Part shown: in pieces, positions 13,098-19,295 of the stretch
How positions within the stretch are numbered: the first letter of the stretch is position 1
Layout of the letters: each line of letters begins with the position of its first letter
Source: Cyanobacteria bacterium UBA5018
Lineage (GTDB): Bacteria; Cyanobacteriota; Cyanobacteriia; PCC-6307; Cyanobiaceae
NCBI GenBank assembly: GCA_002396505.1
Contig: DGYA01000114.1
Span: 1-21,185 of the forward strand
Reading direction: 5' to 3'
Length of the DNA stretch: 21,185 nucleotides
Notes under the pieces: model-generated
What the model saw: only the letters and a program-made list of their open reading frames with translations
Told to the model about the DNA's origin: nothing
Databases searched by the model: none
Program-made: the position numbers and the translations under genes

Positions 13098-14218
13098 GCC
13101 ACCTGGCAAGCGGCATTCAGCAGTTCAGCTTCCTGGGACGACTGGGGTTGCTGGCCATTGAGCAGGCCCTGATTACAGTCTGCGGTGAGTTGATAATTAT
13201 TGCCATCAGCCTGCACCACGAAGCTGACCGAAGAACCACCAGAAGGCTGCACTGTGCCATACAGCAACTGGTAGCTGGTGTTCGGCACAACGATCACTTC
13301 AACATGATCATCGATGGCTGAATTCACCGCGCTGTTAATCACCGCGGCGGTGGTCAGGGTGGCGACGCCCCAAACAGCAGCACTGGCCCCCCACCAGCCC
13401 CAGCGAGGGCTGGCCCAACCGCCATACCAACCGGTGGCCCAAGGGCGGGCCACCCCCCAACCGGGACGGGCCCAGCCGGGATTGGCGTTCCAGTTACGGT
13501 TAACCGTTGGACTCCAATTGCGATTCACCTGACGGTTGACATTAACCCCGCCATTGATATTCACACCACGATTACCCACTCTATTTCCAGCGTTGATATC
13601 GCGATTGCCCACGCCATTGCCCACGCCATTACCAAGGCCATTTCCCACTCGGTTGCCAGAATTGAAATCGCGATTGCCCGTACGATTGCCGGCGTTTACA
13701 TCGCGGTTGCCGCCATTGGGCCGGGCTTGCTGAATATTGCTGGGTCGATTCAGGGAAGGGCCAGCGCCGGCCCCCGGGTTGGTGCGGTTGCTCCAGCCAC
13801 CGGTGGGAGGACTGCTACCGCGATCGAGGCCACCGCCAGCCTGGCCAAAGCCACTCTGGCCGCGATTAACGGCACCAGCACCACCGCCAGAAAAGCCTCC
13901 CCCCGTACGGTTAGCGCCGCCGCCAAAGCTGCCGCCACCACCTCCGCCACCACCAAAGCTGCCAGCGCCGCCTCTTGATCCACCGCCGCCGAAGCTGCCG
14001 CCACCGCCGCGCATTCCACCACCACCACCGCCGCGCATTCCACCACCACCACCGCCGCCACCACCGCCTCTACCGCCGCCGCCACCTCTGGCCAGCAAAT
14101 CAGACTGGGAACTATCTGCAACCAGGCCTGCGACTGACGCCTGGGCCGCCAACAGCGAAGGCATGGGCAGGCTGGCGATCAAGAACAAACCCAAGCCTCC
14201 AGCGGCAGCGATCCTCAT
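13082..14218 (-). CDS. Secreted Gly-rich / Asn-Gly-repeat protein
   Basis: A 378-aa protein with a plausible signal peptide (AAGGLGLFLIASLPMPSLLA, ending near Ala-Gln-Ala). Residues 45-140 are almost pure Gly with Arg, Met, Ser and Phe (RGGGGGG, MRGGGG, SFGGGG). Residues 165-225 are an Asn/Gly/Arg repeat region (GNRDVNAGNR, GNRDFNSGNR, GNGVGNGVGN). A Trp-rich stretch follows (WARPGWGVARPWATGWYGGW), then a hydrophobic segment and a folded-looking C-terminal domain starting IDDHVEVIVVPNTSYQLLYG with two Cys. Function unknown; an extracellular or cell-surface structural role is inference. Its ATG overlaps the stop of the upstream secreted protein by 4 bp (ATGA), so the two are translationally coupled. 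It converges with fur with a 16-bp overlap. Confidence 0.75.
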   Translation of the reverse strand: MRIAAAGGLGLFLIASLPMPSLLAAQASVAGLVADSSQSDLLARGGGGGRGGGGGGGGGGMRGGGGGGMRGGGGSFGGGGSRGGAGSFGGGGGGGGSFGGGANRTGGGFSGGGAGAVNRGQSGFGQAGGGLDRGSSPPTGGWSNRTNPGAGAGPSLNRPSNIQQARPNGGNRDVNAGNRTGNRDFNSGNRVGNGLGNGVGNGVGNRDINAGNRVGNRGVNINGGVNVNRQVNRNWSPTVNRNWNANPGWARPGWGVARPWATGWYGGWASPRWGWWGASAAVWGVATLTTAAVINSAVNSAIDDHVEVIVVPNTSYQLLYGTVQPSGGSSVSFVVQADGNNYQLTADCNQGLLNGQQPQSSQEAELLNAACQVAYGSV

Positions 14219-14703
14219 GGCTTCACCTCTTGGCAGCCGCTGTCAAAGCAGCTGAGGTTGATCCGGCCCTGCTGATCGAAGCGCACCTCCACAAAATCCC
14301 GGCCAGCCGTGGCGTCGGGGCTCTTTTCGCGCACGCTGTTGAGGTAATTGGCATTCACCACACAGAGCTCACGGCCGTTAAAGCAGATCGTATTGGTGGA
14401 GAAACGGGCGGCTGCCATGCTCAGCGGTTGCCAGCGCTTGCTGGCCTGCTGCCAAAGGCTCATCGTCACCGGCTTGTCGGTGATGCGAATGGTGCTGGTG
14501 GTGGCCCCAATCTGATGGCGATAGAGCGTGGCTGACTGCTCGTTCGCCGCCTCTACTTCACATGCCTGGGCCGATCCGCCATTGAGGCTGCAGGTGGTGG
14601 AAAGCTTGTAGAGAATTTCGCTGCGGGCGGCGCCAGCGATAGTTACCTGGGGAGCCAGCAGCAGCGCGGTGGCCAGCGCCAACCGCAGGCCAGCCCGCTT
14701 CAT
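14215..14703 (-). CDS. Secreted Cys-containing hypothetical protein, first gene of a two-gene operon
   Basis: 162 aa. It begins with a clear signal peptide (KRAGLRLALATALLLAPQVT, cleavage near IAGAARS). The mature part has six cysteines in three local groups (TCSLNGGSAQAC, ICFNGRELC, SCFDSGC), consistent with three disulfides outside the cytoplasm, and a motif VREKSPDATAGRDFVEVRFD. No family recognised. The ATG at 14703 is chosen because it places the signal peptide at the N-terminus; the in-frame extension to 14796 is Pro/Ser-rich and includes three 12-bp repeats. It overlaps the Gly-rich gene by 4 bp (ATGA), so the products are probably made together and may work together in the envelope. 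Confidence 0.75.
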   Translation of the reverse strand: MKRAGLRLALATALLLAPQVTIAGAARSEILYKLSTTCSLNGGSAQACEVEAANEQSATLYRHQIGATTSTIRITDKPVTMSLWQQASKRWQPLSMAAARFSTNTICFNGRELCVVNANYLNSVREKSPDATAGRDFVEVRFDQQGRINLSCFDSGCQEVKP

Positions 14704-14968
14704 GGTCCCTGGCCCTGCAACCGGCCATGGGGAGGGGGGGGTGGATGGGCGTGCAAATGGGCCTGTAGATGGGCGCATTGATATCGCGCAGCTCATGGTA
14801 GGGATGGGGGCACAGGGGCTGGACAGGAGTCAGCTAACTGGCTAACCCAGATTGCCCCATGCTGCCGCATCCCCTGCAGCTAGAGAGACCTTGAATGAAA
14901 ATTTGGCAGCAATGGTGCCGATGAACAGCAACATGCGCCTTGACTGGATAACAGCTAAGCCGTGGGAT

Positions 14969-15118
14969 CTAGCGTTGACGACGCACCGGCACCGGCACCA
15001 GCACCGGCTGCATCAGGCCGCCGCCGCCGCTGTCGTCATCTGAATCGGCATCAATAACCAGCCAAATCCCGAGGCTGAGCAGGGCGATCACTCCGGTGAA
15101 CAGAATCAGTTCGGCCAT
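14969..15118 (-). CDS. 49-aa single-pass membrane mini-protein
   Basis: Short frame read directly from the sequence: start AELILFTGVIALLSLGIWLV (after Met), then IDADSDDSGGGGLMQPVLVP and the basic end VPVRRQR. One hydrophobic membrane segment is followed by an acidic hinge, a Gly run and a Val-Pro/Arg tail. It has an ATG (15116-15118), a G-rich stretch just upstream, and stop TAG (14969-14971). The gene-like amino-acid order of hydrophobic, acidic, Gly, basic supports a real small protein. Part of its 3' end contains a GCACCG hexamer repeat. Function unknown. Confidence 0.5.
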   Translation of the reverse strand: MAELILFTGVIALLSLGIWLVIDADSDDDSGGGGLMQPVLVPVPVRRQR

Positions 15119-15339
15119 CGCCCCACCAGCACTCAGGCAACGTTAGCGGCATCCACCAGCAAAGCTGTAGCGACGATGTCAGAGCCGCCCTGGGGGGAAA
15201 CCGACTCTTGAGCCCAAAAAGCTGCAAACCTGGCGGCTCAAGCCCAGGAAGCTCAAGCCCTGGAAAACTGCAGCACTGGAGGCCCAAGACCTGGCAGCTG
15301 CGGCTCTAGCGGCGAGAGCGGACCAGTGATAGGCATAGT
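15119..15339. repeat. Gene-free stretch with a 15-bp periodic region (15206-15310)
   Basis: About seven degenerate 15-bp units at 15206-15310; the clearest pair is GCTCAAGCCCAGGAA (15236-15250) and GCTCAAGCCCTGGAA (15251-15265). On the minus strand they would read as Leu-Pro-Gly-Leu-like pentapeptides in an open frame (15051-15287), but that frame overlaps the mini-protein gene and shows nothing else protein-like. The promoter of csaB should lie here; none is clear. Confidence 0.6.
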
Positions 15340-16404
15340 TTGCTTCCGCGCGTCGCCCCAGTGGCCCAGCCCCTCCAGCCCCTATTGGTGGGGTACTACG
15401 GCGAGCACAACCTGGGGGACGACGCCCTCTTGGAGGTGTTGCTCAGCCAACTGCCGCCAGGCTGCCGGCCCACCGTGACCGCCCATGACCAGGAGCTGGT
15501 GGCGCAGCGGTTTGGCTTGGCGTGCGTGGATCGCCGCCAGCTGGGAGCTGTACTGGCCGCCCTGGGGCGCAGTGATGCGCTGGTGCTCGGCGGCGGCAGC
15601 CTGCTGCAGGACGCCACCAGCTTTGCCAGCCTGCTCTATTACGCCGCTTTGATCCTTGCTGCCAGGATCCAGGCCAAGCCGGTGCTGCTCTGGGCCCAGG
15701 GACTGGGACCGCTCAGACGTCGCCGCAGTCGCCTGCTGGTGCGAGGGCTGCTGGCGCTGGTGACCGCCTGCAGCTGGCGCGATCAGGCCTCCGCCCAGCT
15801 GGCCTCATCACTTGGCTGGCAGGAGGTGCAAGAAAATGTGGCGCCCGACCCGGTTTGGAGCCTGGCGGCCCCGAGCTGGCGGGGCCCCGGCGGACCGATC
15901 CTGCTCTGTTTTCGGCCCACCAGCCAACTGCAAGGCGCAGCCTGGAAACCCTGGCTAGGGGCCCTGGAGCAACTGGCACCGGATCGGGAGCTGATCTGGC
16001 TGCCCTTTCACGCCCACCAGGACCGGGGGCTGCTCGATTCGCTAAGGCAGCAGGGTTTGCTCAGCCCCGCCCTGCTCAGCCGCAGCCGGGAGCAGCTGGT
16101 GGAGCGACCAGCCGAAGCGATGGAGCTGTGCGCCGGCGCCGGCCTGGTACTGGCGATGCGGCTGCACGGATTGATCTTGGCGGCCAACTGCGGTGCCCCC
16201 ACCGCCGCCCTCAGTTACGACCCGAAGGTGAATGCCGCGGCAGCGGATCTGGGCTGCCTCTGCACCCCCCTGGATGCCCCCGCGCCAGACGACTTGACGG
16301 CCCAGTGGCAGCGCTGCCTGGACCAGCCGCCATCGCTGCCGAGCTTGGAGCGGCTGCGGGCCAGCGCCGCCCTTCATCGAGCCCTGCTTGCCAGGCTGGC
16401 TTGA
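15340..16404 (+). CDS. csaB: Polysaccharide pyruvyltransferase, CsaB-like
   Basis: Predicted to transfer a ketal pyruvyl group from phosphoenolpyruvate to a cell-wall or exopolysaccharide sugar, a modification that in other bacteria anchors S-layer-homology proteins. Recognised from the start LLVGYYGEHNLGDDALLEVL, the Gly loop ALVLGGGSLLQDATS, the LWAQGLGPLR stretch, and the C-terminal GLVLAMRLHGLILAANCGAP and LSYDPKVNAAAADLG. 354 aa, normal for the family. The start is uncertain: TTG at 15340, or GTG at 15361, which would begin nearer the conserved part; neither has a strong ribosome site. The MDR oxidoreductase gene follows after 19 bp, so they are probably cotranscribed. Confidence 0.88.
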   Translation: MLPRVAPVAQPLQPLLVGYYGEHNLGDDALLEVLLSQLPPGCRPTVTAHDQELVAQRFGLACVDRRQLGAVLAALGRSDALVLGGGSLLQDATSFASLLYYAALILAARIQAKPVLLWAQGLGPLRRRRSRLLVRGLLALVTACSWRDQASAQLASSLGWQEVQENVAPDPVWSLAAPSWRGPGGPILLCFRPTSQLQGAAWKPWLGALEQLAPDRELIWLPFHAHQDRGLLDSLRQQGLLSPALLSRSREQLVERPAEAMELCAGAGLVLAMRLHGLILAANCGAPTAALSYDPKVNAAAADLGCLCTPLDAPAPDDLTAQWQRCLDQPPSLPSLERLRASAALHRALLARLA

Positions 16405-16423
16405 TCTCATTTCCCAGGGCCCC

Positions 16424-17587
16424 ATGCGCGCGGTTGGCTATCAGCACCCAGCATCGCTAGACCATCCTCAACACTCACTCGATTCTCAAGAATTACCCGA
16501 TCCTCAAGACCTACTCAATTCTCAACACTTAGCCGATCCTGAATACCAACTCAGCCCCGAATACCTAGTCGACCCCAAATACCTAGTCGACCCCGAATAC
16601 TTAGTCGACATCGAGCTGCCCGACCCCAGCCCGGGGGCTGACGATCTGCTGGTGCGGGTGGAGGCGGTGGCCGTCAATCCGGTGGATGTGAAGGTGCGCC
16701 GCCGGGAGCTGCCGCCGCCGGGGGCCTGGCGACTGCTGGGCTGGGATGCCGTGGGCAGGGTGGAGGCCCTGGGCCAGCGGGCGGGCGGCTTTGCCGTGGG
16801 AGATCGGGTTTGGTATGCGGGGCCCCTGAATCGAGCGGGCTGCAATGCCGAACTGCAGTTGGTGGACTGGCGGCTGGTGGCTCGGGCGCCCCAGTCGCTC
16901 ACTTCAGCTGAGGCGGCGGCCCTGCCACTCACTTCGCTCACCGCCTGGGAACTGCTGTTTGATCGGCTGCGCCTGCCCCAGGGGAGCGATGCCGCAGCCG
17001 GCCAGGTGTTGCTGGTGGTGGCTGGAGCTGGGGGGGTGGGCTCGATGGTGCTGCAACTGGCGCGCCAGCTCACCGGCCTCACCCTGGTGGCCACCGCTTC
17101 CCAGCCCGAGGGCCAGGCCTGGGCGCGCCACTGCGGAGCCCACCAGGTGATCGATCACAAGCTACCTTTGCGGACCCAATTGGCGGCCCTGGGCATCGAG
17201 GCCGTGCAGTGGGTGGCCAGTTTGAGCCACACCGACCAGCACTTCGATGCCCTGGTGGATCTATTGGCCCCCCAGGGCGCCCTGGCTCTGATCGACGATC
17301 CCAATCCAGCGGCAATCAATCTACTCAGCTTGAAGCGCAAGAGCCTTTCCCTGCACTGGGAGTTGATGTTCACCCGCTCGCTGTTTCAAACAGCCGACAT
17401 GGCCGCCCAAGGGGGAATCCTGCAACGGGTGGCCGAGCTGGTGGATGAAAACCGGCTATTCAGCTCTTGCCGCCAAATCCTGGGGCCAATCAATGCCGCC
17501 AACCTCACCGCCGCCCACCGTCAGCTGGCGGGGCAACTGGCGGGGCAATCAAGTATCGGGAAAATTGTGCTGGAGGGCTGGGATTGA
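16424..17587 (+). CDS. MDR-family zinc-type alcohol dehydrogenase / quinone-oxidoreductase-like protein with N-terminal repeat insert
   Basis: NAD(P)H-dependent oxidoreductase of the medium-chain dehydrogenase family (TIGR02817-like). The start RAVGYQHP, the motif LLVRVEAVAVNPVDVKVRRR and the nucleotide-binding VVAGAGGVGSMVLQLARQLT are typical. The usual catalytic zinc ligands are not apparent, as in other quinone-oxidoreductase-like members. I chose the ATG at 16424 because family members begin Met-Lys/Arg-Ala-Val/Ile-Gly-Tyr; CAGGG lies just upstream. It has 387 aa, about 48 more than the usual 335-340. The excess equals eight hexapeptides at residues 15-62 (QHSLDS to EYLVDI), encoded by 18-bp repeats and inserted where relatives have one copy of a Leu-Val-Asp-Ile-Glu-Leu-Pro segment. 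Confidence 0.88.
   Translation: MRAVGYQHPASLDHPQHSLDSQELPDPQDLLNSQHLADPEYQLSPEYLVDPKYLVDPEYLVDIELPDPSPGADDLLVRVEAVAVNPVDVKVRRRELPPPGAWRLLGWDAVGRVEALGQRAGGFAVGDRVWYAGPLNRAGCNAELQLVDWRLVARAPQSLTSAEAAALPLTSLTAWELLFDRLRLPQGSDAAAGQVLLVVAGAGGVGSMVLQLARQLTGLTLVATASQPEGQAWARHCGAHQVIDHKLPLRTQLAALGIEAVQWVASLSHTDQHFDALVDLLAPQGALALIDDPNPAAINLLSLKRKSLSLHWELMFTRSLFQTADMAAQGGILQRVAELVDENRLFSSCRQILGPINAANLTAAHRQLAGQLAGQSSIGKIVLEGWD
16467..16610. repeat. 18-bp in-frame tandem repeat, 8 units, in the MDR gene
   Basis: Eight contiguous 18-bp units. Units 6-8 (16557, 16575, 16593) are nearly identical (CCGAATACCTAGTCGACC and variants), while units 1-4 share CTCAA at the start and a GAT or AAT near the end. They encode QHSLDS, QELPDP, QDLLNS, QHLADP, EYQLSP, EYLVDP, KYLVDP, EYLVDI. 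Codon use here is poorer in G/C than in the rest of the gene. Confidence 0.93.
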
Positions 17588-17601
17588 AAGGCGCATTTCA
17601 T

Positions 17602-17679
17602 CCAGCCGCCTAGGCCGACTGCCTTGGCCCACTGCCTTGGCCCACTGCCTTGGCCGGCTGCCTTAGACGGCCGCCTTAG
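17602..17679. repeat. 13-bp tandem repeat, 6 units
   Basis: Six 13-bp units starting at 17602, 17615, 17628, 17641, 17654 and 17667. Units 3 and 4 are identical (CCCACTGCCTTGG) and the others differ by a few bases. It begins 15 bp after the MDR gene stop and ends before the terminator of the convergent Hint gene. Confidence 0.9.
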
Positions 17680-17691
17680 CCAGTTACCAGT

Positions 17692-17715
17692 AAAAAACCG
17701 CGGGTTTCCCCGCGG
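17692..17715 (-). terminator. Rho-independent terminator of the Hint-domain gene
   Basis: Stem CCGCGGG (17698-17704) with CCCGCGG (17709-17715) and a 4-nt loop, flanked at 17692-17697 by AAAAAA, which reads as a U-tract after the hairpin on the minus strand. It lies about 80 bp past the Hint gene stop. It is the only textbook intrinsic terminator I see in the window. Confidence 0.88.
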
Positions 17716-17792
17716 CCATTAAATCAAACCAATTGAACTGGTTGAATTAACTAACTAGTTGGCAATCGGTGAGCCGTGCTTGAGCTGGAAGC

Positions 17793-18806
17793 TCAAACCA
17801 GAGCCAGTTCCTTGGCTTCGGTGTTCAGCTCGAGCTTGGCGGCCACAGCTGCAGGGATCTGGCGGGAGAAGGCGATGCGGGGCATGTCGAGCTCCTGCAT
17901 CAGTTCGCCTTCGCCATAGAGGGCAACGTACTCGGAGTAGTTGTCCCAGCTCTGACGGCTGAAGCCATTGGTGCGGTAGCTGGAGAAATAGCTCTCGGTA
18001 GCTACGCCGTTGGCCCAGATCAGCTCGTGCTGGTCGAGCTCCAGGTTGAAGTAGGTGAGCTCAGGGGCGTTCCACTCGGTCACGCGCTCAACGGAGGCAT
18101 GGTCGATCAGGGCGCCAGCCTCGATCAGGCTGCCTTCCAGGTTGAGGGCATGGGAAGGGCTCATCAGCAGGTCGGCGCTGGCACCAAAGGTGCCAGAGGC
18201 AACACGAATGGGGTTCTTGCCGGTGGCCAGCAGCTCGTTGAAGGAGCGGGTGCTTTGGCACACGAACTTCAGAGCCTTGGCGCCATTGGCGGTGCTGATC
18301 AGATCGCCGATCTGCAACTCTTCAATGGCCTTTTCGCCTTCGGGAGTGCGGATCTTGGTGCCTGCAACAAAGCAGACAACCAAATCTTTCAACTCAATGC
18401 TGACTACCTGACCACCGGCATTAGTGGGAGCAGCGCCATTGTAATCATAATAAGTGTAAACGCCAAAACCATCAGTGGTAATAATACCACCGCCAAAGCT
18501 GGAGCTATAGCCAAAATAGAATTCGGATATACCAGGAAACTTATACAGGCCCTCGGAAGCCGAAAAAACACCGTCGTCCTGAACTACATCAAAATATGCG
18601 ATATAGGACTTAATGAAAGTGCCAGCAACAGTTTGCCATGCCGGAGCAATAGCAGTGCCTTTATTTATGATCTTAACCGAACTTGCAAAAGTTGCACCAC
18701 GGTTTTCCGCAAATGCGCCTGGATAATAAACGTAAGCCATTAGTGAATTAAAACTTGAATTTTCAGGCCGCAATGGCACTGATCGGCAAAAGGTAGCTGT
18801 ATTCAT
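17793..18806 (-). CDS. Hint-domain protein (Hint_2 type) with AT-rich N-terminal passenger
   Basis: 337 aa. From residue 145 there is a Hint (hedgehog/intein) domain: CFVAGTKIRTPEGEKAIEEL with the potential nucleophile Cys145 and the block-A form Cys-Phe-x-x-Gly-Thr, then IGDLISTANGAKALKFV, block-B-like MSPSHALNLEGSLI with His219, and YFNLELDQHELIWANGVATE around His260, which is typical of Hint_2. Residues 1-144 are Tyr/Phe/Gly-rich, beta-like, with no signal peptide and no family I recognise. The ATG at 18806 has a good ribosome site (GGGGGAGG, 9 nt spacing); an ATG at 18740 (MAYVYYPG) is an alternative. The passenger part is about 43% GC (18421-18720), whereas two sampled 60-bp blocks of the Hint part are 62% and 68%, suggesting a fusion of parts with different histories. 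Autoprocessing is possible but unproven. Confidence 0.82.
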   Translation of the reverse strand: MNTATFCRSVPLRPENSSFNSLMAYVYYPGAFAENRGATFASSVKIINKGTAIAPAWQTVAGTFIKSYIAYFDVVQDDGVFSASEGLYKFPGISEFYFGYSSSFGGGIITTDGFGVYTYYDYNGAAPTNAGGQVVSIELKDLVVCFVAGTKIRTPEGEKAIEELQIGDLISTANGAKALKFVCQSTRSFNELLATGKNPIRVASGTFGASADLLMSPSHALNLEGSLIEAGALIDHASVERVTEWNAPELTYFNLELDQHELIWANGVATESYFSSYRTNGFSRQSWDNYSEYVALYGEGELMQELDMPRIAFSRQIPAAVAAKLELNTEAKELALV

Positions 18807-19295
18807 TGCGAAGCGCCTCCCCCTGGGGCGAATCCATCGCTATACGCACAGCGGCCTGCGTTTTTTGGCCAAACCAGCGGTTTTGCTTCGGCCCTGCGGC
18901 AAAAAGTGCTTCCGGGCGCGTCGGATGCGTGCCGGCGGCTAGATCGGCCCTCGATTCTATGGGTAGTCAGGAGTGCCCTAAGAGGCACCAACCAGCACCT
19001 GATGACGATGCCAGATTTTGCTTAAACCCGATCGTTCCCAAACCGGGTTGTGCCAAAAAAAAGAGTGCCCGATCGCAGCTGAGGCTGCTTGGACTTGCCC
19101 TGGGCGGCAGTGCAGCAGCTGGTCGATCTGGGCGGCCAGCTCAGCCGGGGGCAAGACCCATGCACCTTAACTCGATCCATTTGAATCGATCCATTTGAAA
19201 GGTCTTGCGCATGGCCCATCGCCCAGCTGCCTGGCCAAGTCCCTAGGGGGCTGAAGGGCAACCTACGCTCCGCCCATTCGCAGCCCAGCTCAGAC
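18807..19295. other. Gene-free stretch between the Hint gene and the F420-ligase-like gene
   Basis: About 490 bp with divergent flanking genes, so it should contain both promoters. Open frames crossing it (such as plus 18806-19198) have no recognisable protein features. A small inverted repeat AACCCG/CGGGTT (19025-19030 and 19044-19049) precedes a run of A at 19055-19062. The clearest structure is the repeat cluster at 19151-19208. Confidence 0.55.
19151..19208. promoter_or_regulatory. Nested direct and inverted repeats; candidate operator
   Basis: Two perfect adjacent 14-bp copies of TCGATCCATTTGAA (19172-19185 and 19186-19199) are enclosed by a perfect 8-bp inverted repeat GCAAGACC (19151-19158) and GGTCTTGC (19201-19208). 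The cluster lies about 90 bp before the F420-ligase-like gene and is AT-rich relative to its surroundings. Confidence 0.45.

Noticed and set aside
13727..14535. Pro-rich plus-strand frames opposite the Gly-rich gene
   Set aside because: Gly codons read in reverse give Pro runs; the minus strand has the signal peptide and the coupled upstream gene.
15051..15287. 78-aa minus-strand open frame as a gene
   Set aside because: It consists of 15-bp repeat translation, overlaps the better-supported 49-aa membrane protein in another frame and has no recognisable features.
18806..19198. 130-aa plus-strand open frame
   Set aside because: It starts at the Hint gene start on the opposite strand, crosses likely promoters and repeat sites, and has no domain, signal or conserved motif.
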